A stretch of DNA of 64,000 nt from Aquarana catesbeiana. Its lineage: Eukaryota > Chordata > Amphibia > Anura > Ranidae. The position numbers and the translations under genes are program-made. Where the stretch lies: positions 433,997,069-434,061,068 of the forward strand of contig NC_133326.1 in NCBI RefSeq assembly GCF_042186555.1. The letters run 5' to 3'. Positions 43,041 through 52,843 of the stretch are shown here, one piece after another. The notes under the pieces were generated by a model. It had not been told where the DNA came from. It saw nothing but the letters and a program-made list of their open reading frames with translations, and ran no database searches. The stretch's first letter is position 1, and every line of letters starts with the position of its first letter.

Positions 43041-44220
43041 TCACTCTCTGGTCTTCCTTCCACGCTTCCTTCCACGCGGTGGCTCTGGTGGTGGAGTTGT
43101 GGCAGCAGGAGGAGGAGGAGGAGGATGGTCCAACTCAATCACGTCGGTCTTGGGTGTTAGTTCCCCACTCACCCCCTTACTTAGGACTTTATAAAGAAGG
43201 TCCTCACACAGCTTGCATTGACCCTCCTGCATGCCCTGCAGTTTTGTGGCAGCCATGCAGGCAAAGGCCACTTCAGGAGTGGGTAAGGCTCGGAGGGACG
43301 CAGAAGCCTCCTGAATGAGCCTGAGCGCTGAATCCTGCATGTGAGTCGTCTTCCTCGCTCTTTTATATGGAAGGCGGAGGGGAGGAACCTGCGATTCAGT
43401 CAGGCTGCGACTGGTCCCAGGCTTCTCTTGGCTGACACTTAGCCCCGCTTCCTCCTGGCTGCCACTAATCCCCGTCTCCTCCTGACTGCCACATTCCACA
43501 GCCTCCTCCTGGCTGAGGTCTTCCTGTGTATGAAAAAGGGACATAGTTTTAATTCGTTATTCATCAATCACACACAATTGTCACCTCCTGACTGTTGCAA
43601 ATTGAATGTTAACAAATATAACAGACTATCCTTCTGAGCCCAGCAGTTTTCTTTCTTGTCCCAATTTTGGGTGCCCACTACTGTCTATTGATATGTAAAA
43701 CACTTTTTTCAATCAGCAATTAGTGATCAATAATAACATCTAGTAAAGATCATTTCTTTATTGACCAGAAATCTGTATTCTATACCTGACTCCAGCTGGG
43801 CTCCTCCACTTCTTCCTGGCTGGAAGGCCCAGGTTGGACATCGGAAGCCTCAGCTGGGGTGGAAGGAAGAGTGGAGAGGGATTCCCTGACTTCAGTGTGG
43901 TCTGACAGAAATCGCAGTCTCTCATAGTACCACAGCCTGGGGACATAAATATCATCTGCTGCAGCTCCGGACCGCTGGGAATCTGTGACCTTCTTGCGCT
44001 CCCTAAGATAAGTGCTCCTCAGGCCACCAATTTTGGCTTTTAAATAGAGGATGGTTGCTGTGGGGACCAGCGGCTTCACCAACTCCAGCAGTGTCTCCAG
44101 CGCTGCCTGCCTCTTTTGTTTATGGTTATAATGGGGATGTCTCACCTGCCACAGACAGGGCAGCTCCCTGTACTTGTCTATGAACAGGGGGAGGAAGTTG
44201 TGGTCATTGAAGCCATCCAT
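43041..44220 (-). CDS. MADF-domain (Myb/SANT-like) protein of the Harbinger element, two coding exons
   Basis: Exon one runs from the ATG at 44220 to 43786, exon two from 43523 to the stop at 43041-43043. The intron has a GT donor (43784-43785, GTATAG) and an acceptor CACAG, and both exons join in phase 0, giving about 305 residues. A 5' non-coding exon is likely because CTTGCAG stands just before the first ATG. The N-terminal 90 residues form a MADF domain: LPLFIDKYRELPCLWQVRHP, YNHKQKRQAALETLLELV and KIGGLRSTYLRERKKV. Beyond is a Ser/Gln/Glu-rich linker with repeats of GSQEE(T/A)G, a conserved QDSALRLIQEASASLRAL helix and a basic, Pro-rich tail ending GRKRGRKTRE. MADF proteins bind DNA. In this element it probably recognises the termini or imports the nuclease. 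Confidence 0.8.
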
Positions 44221-44509
44221 TTTCTCTGCAAGACACAACACAAGACAAACCCTAAGGTCAGGCCAAACTCTCCTAATCTTGTTAGAATATAGGCTTCAAT
44301 TTCGAAGCAGTATAGGCCCAAGTTTAGATCTTACCTTCGTTATCACGATCGGCGCTTTCGATGCTCCTTCTTCCGCTCACAGATCGTACGTAATACGCAC
44401 GCGTGTTACGCTTTATACACACTGCGCATGCGTGTAACTCTGCCCGCCCCTGACGTTCTTTCTAGTCTATTCCCCGCCCCTTTTTGTTCGGCGCCGTGGG
44501 TAAGAGCAC
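44221..44509. promoter_or_regulatory. Divergent promoter region between the two DNA-binding genes
   Basis: The 289 bp between the two start codons contain several CpG and GC-box-like words (CTGCCCGCCCC near 44440 and CCCCGCCCC near 44472), paired CGCATGCG / CACGCGTG words around 44396-44430, and no TATA box. The left gene also has an acceptor-like CTTGCAG here, so part of the region is intron or 5' leader. A shared CpG-type promoter is inferred from position and composition. Confidence 0.5.
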
Positions 44510-45807
44510 ATGGCGGATACACAGCAGGTGCGTGCTAATTATAGCAACGAGGAAGAGGAGGAGGAAAGCCCGGAGGCAGAAACGTCCCGATCCAGAAGGA
44601 GATTTAAGGCATCAAATATGTCCTTTGGGGAGATGTTGGAGATGGTGGACATCCTGAAGAAGGCCGACTATGAAGGGAAGTATGGACCTTACCCCAACCC
44701 CAATGGTCGAAAGGTCAAGATCATGGCGAAAGTGGTCAGGAGTCTGCACCGGCATTTCGGGGTACGACGATCGAAAGATCAGCTCAGGAAGCGGTGGTCG
44801 GACCTGAAATTACGAGAACATGAGAAGTACAGAAAGATCCGGAGAGTGTTGCAAAAAAGTAAGTAGTTGTCCTGTGTTCCTATTCTTTATGTTTATTACG
44901 TTCGTGCTGCTCCATGTGCTTTTCTTACAAGTCTACATTTTTACATGGCAAATTTCATGTTCATGGGTACATTATTCGTTCATATCAAACATTTTTCTTT
45001 CGGCCTATAAAACACCATTGTTTAGGCCATATGCATTTGGCCACAATTTTTACGCCCTACTTGTCATAAACTATTTTGGTTGTGTAGATGGCTTTGTTAC
45101 TAGAATGAAATGCAAACTAGATTCTGTGTAAGGAGAGGACACTCAGCAGCTGTTTTCACATCTGGACACTGGAGCACTAGTGTGGGACACAAGAACACCA
45201 TTTTTATTAGGGGGGGCACACAGGTGCTCCAGTGTATACTATAGGGGGGGGCTACATCTGTGAAGCTTGTACCAAACAGGTCAAGTATTGCAGCTTGACA
45301 AAGGACACTGAAAATGCCACATTTTGGAAAAATAGACAATTGTACCCCACTTCCAAGCAATGTTTTCTAATTATAGTTCTGCCATCAAATCACTGTGTGC
45401 TAAGTATAGCATTTTTTTTTTACAGGGGAGAAAAGACTCGGAGGACACCCCTCATCCGAGGAGAACACAGACCCCCCACCTCTGGAAGAAGGGGAAATCC
45501 CACCATCCCAAGAAGAGCAGGAGGAAGAAGATGTGGTGGAAATTGTCACCACAACAGGTGAGTGTCTGCGACCACAGACTCAGGTAAGAGATGTATAACG
45601 GCATATTTTTGATTCCTTTTTTTTTGCGTTTCTCTCTTTTTAGGTGATTGTGATGTTGTGGATCCAGATCCTTTCACATCAGAAAGTGCCCAGATCCTGA
45701 TTGGGGAGATCATGGGGTGTAATTTAGAATTGGAAAAACTCAATAAAAACATCAATGATGTTATTAAAAAAAATAAAAACATCATTGATGTTTTGGGGCA
45801 AATTTAA
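44510..45807 (+). CDS. Myb/SANT-like DNA-binding protein of the Harbinger element, three exons
   Basis: Exons 44510-44858, 45426-45557 and 45644-45807 join in frame (phase 1 at both introns), with donors GTAAGT and GTGAGT and acceptors TACAG and TTTTTAG, giving 214 residues. The first exon encodes an acidic start, then a Myb/SANT-like domain: MSFGEMLEMVDILKKADYEG, PYPNPNGRKVKIMAKVVRSL and HFGVRRSKDQLRKRWSDLKL. The second exon is acidic and Pro-rich. The third encodes a helix rich in Asn/Lys/Ile (LEKLNKNINDVIKK), perhaps a dimerisation segment. No stop or frameshift interrupts the gene. In known Harbinger elements the Myb-like partner binds terminal repeats and carries the nuclease into the nucleus. 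Confidence 0.85.
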
Positions 45808-45891
45808 AACCCCTCACAATCCCTTTGTTTTTTTGCGTGCTCCAATGTTCACAATGTTTGAAAGATTTTTCGAAAAGCCTAATTTGGAGGA

Positions 45892-46075
45892 TGCACACAG
45901 TGTGCCAACATGTGCTATCTGCCATCACGGGAGATCAATGGACGCGTTTTGGGGGTGCAACCCCTTCCTCAATAATAAAGTAGCTGAGAGGAAGGGGTTG
46001 CTCCCCCAAAACACATCCCTTGATCCCCCGTGATGGCAGCTAGCACATGTTGACATTGGGAAATTTGTGTGCATC
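45892..46075. mobile_element. Small foldback with hammerhead-like core, downstream of the Myb/SANT-like gene
   Basis: 45892-45969 and about 45984-46075 are inverted copies, including CCATCACGGGAGATCAATGG against its complement and tgctatctgcc against ggcagctagca. The centre is AT-rich (cctcaataataaagtagctgag). Each arm contains a GGGG-TTGC-(A/T)CCCC hairpin with flanking words resembling a hammerhead. It is non-coding and appears to be a short relative of the larger foldbacks. Target duplications could not be identified. Confidence 0.5.
45941..45974 (-). ncRNA. Hammerhead-like motif in the small foldback, decayed
   Basis: Minus strand: TTGAGGA (consensus CTGANGA), an A, stem II GGGG-TTGC-ACCCC, then CAAAAC in place of GAAAC, GC and the triplet GTC. 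The stem and the cleavage triplet are good, but the first core C and the G of GAAA are changed. A mirror copy with an extra AG in the core lies at about 45983-46018. Confidence 0.35.
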
Positions 46076-46689
46076 TTCCAAATTTGGCTTTTCCTGGGGT
46101 GACTTCACCCCATCTGAACGCAATATCAAACACAGTTCCTAAATACTCATGTCTGATATTGCCTTCAAGTTCAAACAAATGTGAACTTTGTAAGTTCAAG
46201 ATTTGTGGCTTTCTTGTTGGTTTTACACATGCCTGTTTTAGCTTAAATGGACATTTATCTGTTTGATAATGCTACCCCAAAAATTGTTAGACAACAAACA
46301 TGTTGTTTTGTTAGAAAAAACTTTTCTAAATGCACATGTGATTGTGCATGTACTAAAGAGATTGTTAAGCAAGAATGTGTGGATTATTGTGTCAACGCTA
46401 AAACACTTTGTTGGTGATGTCATTGCTGTTTTCTGTGAAAATGGGTGTTATTTCCTAAGGGCAAATCCTCTTTGCACTACAAGTGCAGTTTCAGTGCAGT
46501 TTCAGTGCACTTGTAGTGCAAAGTGTCTTTGCCTTTAGTAAATAACACCCAACAGTGCTTTGTATAAGGTTACACAATCACGCCATTTTCGGGACTCAAC
46601 ACATTTCTGTCAGGGTCAGCTAAAACAAACACAAGCAGTAAATGTCCACAAAGATTTTCTGTTTTTTGCTTTTTTATTTGATAAAGGGT

Positions 46690-48866
46690 TCACAAATTTG
46701 CTGGCATATTGATGGCCCCCCTACCCGCAAAGAACTCCAGGTATCGTAAACGTACATCACGGGCACTCAAGGAGGGCAAGCCAGGACGGCCACTTTCAAG
46801 CGCCGTCAATGTTGTTTCATGGATCATTCCGGCCTCAGGCCCAACTGAGCCAGCATAGTTGGCCGAATGTTTTCGTAAAAAGTTATGGAGAATACAGCAC
46901 GCCAGGATTATATGATTAAGTTTATACTCCGCCATATGGATGGGTGTCAGAAATAGGCGGAACCAGCTGGCCAGGATTCCAAATGTGTTCTCCACCACTC
47001 TTCGGGCTCTGGCCAGCCGGTAATTAAAAACCCTCTGTTCCGGGTGAGGGTCCTCATAGGGAATGGCCGCATAAGATGGTCCCCCAGCGCAAACGCTTCA
47101 TCAGCAACGAACACGAATGGGAGTCCTTCCACATTGTCCTCTGGAGGTGGCAAGTCCAAGCTGCCATTCTGGAGACGCCTGTAGAACTCCGTCTGGGCGA
47201 TGACTCCACCATCGGACATCCGGCCATTCTTCCCCGCGTCCACATACAAGAAGTCGTAATTAGCCGACACCACCGCCAACATCACAATACTATTGAACCC
47301 CTTATAGTTGAAATAGTATGACCCCGAGTTGGGTGGTGGGACGATGTGGACGTATTTCCCATCAATTGCCCCTCCGCAGTTAGGAAAGTCCCACCGCTCG
47401 GCAAAGTGGGAGGCCACAGTCTGCCATTCCTGTGGCGTGGAAGGAAACTGTTGAGGAAAACAAAAATAAATTAATATTTTTGCACATAAACATGGCAAGC
47501 AGATTAGACACAAACATTCTTGGCCAACCTCTAGATAGCATTTATTAAGGGGAATTTAACAACACCAAAGTATAAGGTACACCTATCATATTCCCCCCCC
47601 CCCCCTCTCATGGGCCATTTCTAACATTATGGGGGGTGGGGAAATCTTGGACAGGTAACCCTCTCCACTTCATTGAGAGATGAATGCCTAAATACAGGGT
47701 ATTACTTGGAACAGCCCCTCCTTAGTTACACTATTGGCAGCCCACTGGACAGGTAAGAAGTGTCCTAATACAAAGATATAAATACACACTGTACACATTT
47801 GAGCACATTTGGACATTCTGCTATTACCTATCAAGATAATAATGTGATCTAAAAACTTGAAACAGTACCATTTGAAAGTATACAGGCAGGCCCTTGCACT
47901 ACATGCTTTGGGGAATTCATCCATAAATCTGAGCACAAAAGAGATGTGTATAGTGTGTATGGGTTTGGCAAAGTCAGCAGATAGATGATTGAGGATAGAT
48001 AGAGAATTGGGATCAGCTGACTTAGCAGTTGGGGGGAGGGTTACTAAAAATGATTTGGGGACACCACAAAAAAAAGCCTCTGGCACTCTGCCTGAATTTA
48101 AAGCAAAAATCACATTTCAAAACATTTTAGGGGGTGTTTGGGGTAAAGCACTACTATGGAGCTGACAAAATACATTGTTTTAAGTGACTACATGAGGTGA
48201 ATATAGGGCCCGTAGACCATGCTGGGGAGGTTAGTGAAGGACAATCTGTATGAAGGACCTAAAAAATGAATTACATAAAAATCCAGCATGCATGAGGACA
48301 AAGGGGACATTCACAGCATATTCCAATCATGGTAATTAGGGAATGAGGAAAGAAATACAAGATATTAGCAAACATTAAATACAATAAAATGTGATATTAA
48401 AGGATAAAAATCTTACCTTCATATACTCCTGCAAGACCTGGATGATGGCAGAACAGGTCTCTGGGATAATGATACCCAGAGCCTGGGGGGAGATGCCTGT
48501 CGAGAACTTGAACTTGAGGTCCTGCAGGCTTCTCCCTGTCGCCAAGTACCGCAGGGTAGCGACCAGCCTCTGCTCCGGGGTGATGGCTTGCCTCATGCAG
48601 GTATCCTGCCTGCTGATATAGGGGGTCAGCGAAGCCAGCAGACGGTGAAATACGGGGTCCGTCATCCTGAGAAAGTTCCTGAAATCATCAGGATTATTCT
48701 CACGGAGCAAAGGCATATGAGAGAACTGGTCACGCTGAAGCAACCAATTCTTGGTCCATGAACTCCTCCCCACCCTGTTCATGGACTGGACTTGTGTCAA
48801 GGTCAGGACCCCAACACCAAGCCCCCGCACAGCACGAACTCTACGAGGAGTACGCATACGCAACAT
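46690..48866 (-). pseudogene. HARBI1-type Harbinger transposase with one 2-nt frameshift
   Basis: Exon one 48866-48417 (150 codons, ending QVLQEYMK) has a GTAAGA donor. Exon two starts at 47447 after a CAACAG acceptor and would end at 46690. The N-terminal part has LLRENNPDDFRNFLRMTDPV and the helix-turn-helix region ITPEQRLVATLRYLATGRSL. The nuclease triad is complete: D in GGAIDGKYVHI (about 47367), D in FVADEAFALGD (about 47108) and E in ARRVVENTFGILASWFRLF (about 46990). Between the second D and the E five A's (47026-47030 on the plus strand) stand where three are expected, shifting the frame; the normal frame resumes right after. It could be a real mutation or an assembly error in a homopolymer. 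Apart from this the gene looks intact. Confidence 0.88.
47448..48416 (-). other. Transposase intron (969 bp)
   Basis: Bounded by the GT donor at 48415-48416 and the acceptor ending at 47448. It is AT-rich and holds no supported gene. A C-rich run at 47588-47605 is the only notable feature. Confidence 0.7.
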
Positions 48867-50589
48867 GGCTAGAAAATGGTCGGCTGCTCAGAACGAAGTA
48901 ACAGAACGCACTGAAGAACAGCAAGGCCTGTGAAGAGCGACCTGAAAAACAGTAACGAACGCACAAGAACACACTGACAAGTCAATGGTATTGCTTGCAC
49001 GCACTGAAGAGCAGATACAAACCCACAAGCACAAACTGAACGGCAGAAAACGATCTGAAAACCACGAGTCTGAAAAAGCTCGAATCGTCTCTCACCAGAC
49101 TTTTACTAACACGAGATTAGCAAAAGGAGCCCAAAGGGTGCTGCGCTTGGTTCTGAACTGGCCTTTTCTAGTCTCGTCGTACGTGGTGTACGTGACCGCG
49201 TGGTTGGCGATCGGAAATTCCGACAACTTTGTGCGACCGTGTGTACGCAAAACAAGTTTGAGCCAACATCCGTCGGAAAAAATCCTAGGATTTTGTTGTC
49301 GGAATGTCCGAACAAAGTCCGACCGTGTGTACGGGGCATTAGAGCTTCTGCTATTGTGAGAAAATGTCCTGTGGTTGTACTTATGATTAACTCTGTTACT
49401 GTGTGAAGCTCGGTGCCCACGAGTCTGTGTCCTACAGGTCAGGTCTCTGAGTCATCTGGTCTGGGTAAATGATTTAGTAAACTAGCTCATGTTAATTAGG
49501 TTAATTAGGTTACATTTGTATTGTTAGAGTAATATGAGCAGGAGGGGGGAACCTCATCTTCTCCTGTATATAAGACTGTATTCTGGTTATAATAAATGTA
49601 GTCCATGTTAGCATCTAAGCAAGTGTCGCCTTGTTTTATGCTTGGGAGCGGTTGGAATATCTGATATCTGTATCCAGACTACAAGGAAGTGGTATACTGA
49701 CTGAAGCACTCAAGCGGAGTGTGGGGCGTTCCGTGACAGTCTCAGTGGTACCGAATCCTGCCCCAGCTTCATAGATATCTTTCAGATAGATGCTGGCATT
49801 GCCGGAAGGAAAGTGGGACACTATTACACACTTTTTGGTCATGCAACTAAATTAAGAGTTATTGGAGGGAGGTACGAAGGATCACCCAAAAGTTTTGTGA
49901 CTATGTGGTCCCGGAGGACCCAACCTTTTTTCTGTTGCATGACCAAAAAACACCAATTAAGACATATAAGAACTCTATTTTGTGTCATCTCTTGAATGCA
50001 GCAAGATTCTGTATCACGCTCAGATGGAAAAAGACACAACCACCTTCGGTGGGTATGTGGCTTAGGAAGGTGGAAGAGCTGAACCGATTAGAGAACCTGG
50101 TGTGGACAGGAAGGCAGAAACAAGAGAAATTTAGAGAGATGTGGTCCCTCTGAAACTCCTTTATCAGCACAGAGGAGGGAGAGACTCTCATTATTGAGGA
50201 TTCAGAGGGTTCAGGGAAACTACACTCTTTAGCCGTCAGGAGCCTGGGACAGTATGTAACTACCGTAACCGTATGTGGGGGAAGAGACATTATTATTATT
50301 GTTTTTTCCTTTTTATTTTTTATTTTTTTATATATGGGGGAGGGGGATGGTGAAGAACATTTAGGTGAGGGGTTCCCAAACACAGTTTGTATGAGGGAGC
50401 CCAAATAGGAGATCAGAGGGAAAGAGTCAAGATGACTAAAAAAAAGAATGGGTAGTAAATAGTTTGATAATAATCCCTTTAGTCAGGACATTATGGTTTT
50501 GTGATTATCTCCTTTTTTTTCTGAAAGTGATAATATGGAATGTTGTTTTCTGAATAAAAATAAAAAATTTAAATATAAAAAAAAGAATG

Positions 50590-50993
50590 ACAAGACAGCT
50601 AGGTACATGACAGCTAGCCTGGGACACTTCCCTGGGTCTGAGGAATCCAAAGAAACTGAGATAAATAGCTGCCTTGAGCACTTGACTGGGACCTGCGCCA
50701 AAAGGGGAAGGAGACAATAAGTCTGAAATATCATTGAAAATCTGGCTGGTGACTGGTTGACGAGACAGATGTGATCTCTCCTGGGTTCTCTGAATACCCC
50801 TTAACATGGCTTTGAGAGGGTGAGCCGAAAAAATGGGCAGACTGTCAGGAGTCTGCAGGGACCAGAAGTGCTGGACACCTGACAAATACAACTTGATGGT
50901 ATTGGCAGATAATGCCAATTCCCTGTGGCAATATGCAGTGAAAGCCATAACATTATTGACATCCTCAGGGCAACTGCAAGGGTGTAAAGACAT
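50590..50993 (-). pseudogene. Ngaro-like tyrosine recombinase, N-terminal half
   Basis: The reading VMAFTAYCHRELALSANTIK and LYLSGVQHFWSLQTP is the core-binding domain. HPLKAMLRGIQRTQERSHLS and the start of the catalytic domain YLSFFGFLRPREVSQAS follow, the latter with the first catalytic Arg. At about 50600 the frame passes into LINE 3' sequence, so the HxxR and Tyr motifs are missing. They would be expected beyond the other end of that LINE but I did not find them there. Confidence 0.75.
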
Positions 50994-51031
50994 GAACCTG
51001 AGAAAAGTCTTCCAACCCGTGGTATATGCTT

Positions 51032-52712
51032 TCAGAGTATTTCTGGATAAAGACCTATTAGCCAGATCGACCTATTAGCCTGTGTCCAGAATGTGATTAA
51101 TCCATGACCAGTAGCGCGTAAGGGGGAACTGGCTTGCCCACCAGCTCTGCTTCCGGGTGCTGTAAGAAATAAAACTAAAAAATTGAGGCAGATTAAGTCG
51201 AGATAATGCATCGACTGCGCCATTGTGATCCCCACTGATGAACTCTCCGCAAAAATTAAACTTGTACATCAAGCCTAGTCAGGTCAACCTGCACATGAAG
51301 GGCATGATGAGAAGGCACACCGATCTACCTTTAGTTCCCTGACCAAACTGGACCCCATGTGACTGCCGCCGCCAGTATTGGATACATTTTGAACAATATA
51401 ACAGCAAACTTTGGCAGATGAAAAGTTTCTCCAAGGGCAGACTTGCAATCATGAGATTGGAGTCGAGAGTGATGCCCAAAAAAAGTGATGACTTTGATCG
51501 GACCTTCCATTTTTTGCGCAGCCACGGGGACATTTAGCTCTGAAAACAGTCCTGTGAGAGCCTGCAGATCCCTGGGACAGGTAACCAAGGTCTTCCAACA
51601 GCAGGAAGTCATCAGTATAATGAATTATCCTCTGACAACCCTTGCAATTACCCAAGCTCCAGTTGAGTGCGTGGGCAAAAAAAGGTGTCAAACAAGCAAG
51701 GACTGCTTTTTGAACTAAAGGTAAACCTTGTGGTGAAATATTGACCGTGCCATTTAATGCCATGCCATTGCCAGAGGGCAGGTCTGATAGAAAGCAGCTT
51801 GAAAGCATCGGTAATATCAGCTTTGGAAAGCCAAGTACCCCTGCCTAACTGTAGAATGTGCTGGATAGCCAAATCCACAGATGAGTACTTCAGCGAAAAC
51901 TCCTCGGAGGGAATAAGGGAATGGAGGCATGGAATATGCAATAAATGAAGTGCAGACAAATCATATATCAACCAATATTTATTAGAAAACTTGCCACAGA
52001 CCACCCCAATGGGGCTGACTCTCCACATACAGAATGGTGGTGAAACAAATGGACCAATCAGGAACCCCTTGGACACTTCTGCCTCCAGTAAGTCATCAAC
52101 AATGGCAGGGTGACTGTCTGCCGACTTTAAATTTCTACATTCAAAAGACTCAGACAGAAGAGTGATGAGGCCTGTGTGAAAGCCTGCTGAAAAACCCTCC
52201 AGCAGGAAGGCCGGGGGTGGGTGGTTTTCAAGACAAGCCCCTAGCAAGGAGACATTGACTTGGCATAGTCATGACGAACTGGAGGGCTTGACAAGACAGG
52301 CGGACTTAGGGTGAGCTCTGAAGCAATTGGTGCAAACATGCAGGAGCCTGCATTGGTTGTAATTGCAACCTGTATGTGTGCTGATGACTGACAATCGGCA
52401 CACACGGGGGATTTCTGGTTGGCTAAATGCTCGCAAAATAGCCCCATGTCAATATTGCTCCAACATGTCACCACCTGGAACTAAGCCCAAGTGGCCGCCA
52501 CCTTCGTGGCAAAAGGACTGATGATAGTCGTAAAATATGAAGCCGCTGTACTTGTGCGCCAAGTCCACCACTTTATGTAGATATAGGTCTAATTCTTCTC
52601 TCCTAATAGGACTGACAGAACAGACCATGTCTCTGAAAATACTGAATGCCAGAATTAATTCTGCCACACTGAGTTTGCGGCTAACCCTGGGATCCTTCGT
52701 TTTGAGCACCAC
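51032..52712 (-). pseudogene. Ngaro-like gag remnant, reverse transcriptase and RNase H
   Basis: The first segment (52712-52449) with PIRREELDLYLHKVVDLAHK and GFIFYDYHQSF is the gag-like part. RT follows in 52247-51648: EVSKGFLIGPFVSPPF, WRVSPIGVVCGKFSNKYWLI, FSLKYSSVDLAIQHILQLGR and TWLSKADITDAFKLLSIRPA. In another frame comes the catalytic IHYTDDFLLLEDLGYL (about 51630). FLGITLDSNLMIASLPLEKL (about 51480) marks the end of the RT, and ISGDHNGAVDALSRLNLPQF (about 51230) is the C-terminal end of the RNase H. Several frameshifts break it. The YxDD box reads YTDD and is complete. Confidence 0.8.
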
Positions 52713-52807
52713 CGAGACCTCCCCGCAAGCATAAGACTTATTCTCAGGAATATCTTGGGACCCTATTAGCAGAGAGGCCAGGTTGACATCTTTCGCTTCC
52801 AGAATGT

Positions 52808-52808
<1 letters not shown>

Positions 52809-52843
<35 letters not shown>

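Larger units (their letters stand above)
42006..49338. mobile_element. Harbinger DNA transposon, 7333 bp, three genes, TTA target duplication
   Basis: Ends are TGCCCCGTACACACGGTCGG at the left and its complement at the right, flanked by TTA (42003-42005; 49339-49341). Both subterminal regions contain further inverted TCCGATGG/CCATCGGA and GTTGTCGG palindromes. It contains, left to right: a MADF gene on the minus strand, a GC-rich divergent promoter, a Myb/SANT-like gene on the plus strand, a small foldback insertion, and a HARBI1-type transposase on the minus strand. The two DNA-binding genes are open throughout and only the transposase has a frameshift. Copies of its ends occur at 1-707 and 28622-29055. 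It is inserted in a solo LTR. Confidence 0.9.
41713..49738. mobile_element. Solo LTR with 5-bp target duplication, split by a Harbinger element
   Basis: GTCTC stands directly before 41713 and directly after 49738 (41708-41712; 49739-49743). The element begins TGTGACGGGAGGGCC and ends GCGTTCCGTGACA, with TG..CA ends. When the Harbinger element and one TTA are removed it is about 690 bp. It has promoter/polyA-like features near the 3' end (tataagactg.., gttataataaatgtag at 49570-49600). No gag, pol or second LTR is seen, so it is a solo LTR of an unidentified retrotransposon, formed by recombination. Confidence 0.7.
38100..50585 (+). mobile_element. L1-type LINE, interrupted by a solo LTR that holds a Harbinger element
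   Basis: ORF2 begins near 38420 and runs, with many frame breaks, to 41700, then continues at 49744 after the nested insertion. The 3' end is A-rich (aataaaaataaaaaatttaa, 50556-50585). The right flank is the reading frame of a Ngaro-like recombinase, so this LINE is inserted in that element. The left boundary is only approximate (a GC-rich leader from about 38100); no ORF1 is visible. A target duplication could not be identified. Confidence 0.65.
50590..52808 (-). mobile_element. Ngaro-like tyrosine-recombinase retrotransposon, truncated by two LINEs
   Basis: On the minus strand, from right to left: a gag-like segment, an RT, an RNase H end and a tyrosine recombinase. It is cut at 52808 by the poly-A end (poly-T on plus) of one LINE and at about 50590 by the 3' end of another. 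Terminal repeats are not seen because both ends are missing. The order and the protein motifs fit the Ngaro/DIRS order and are clearly distinct from the DIRS copies at 19082-34930. Confidence 0.7.

Noticed and set aside
42738..43160. Plus-strand open frame of 140 codons in the Harbinger element
   Set aside because: It is the antisense of the MADF gene's second exon and its 3' region, and the minus strand has the conserved domain and splice sites.
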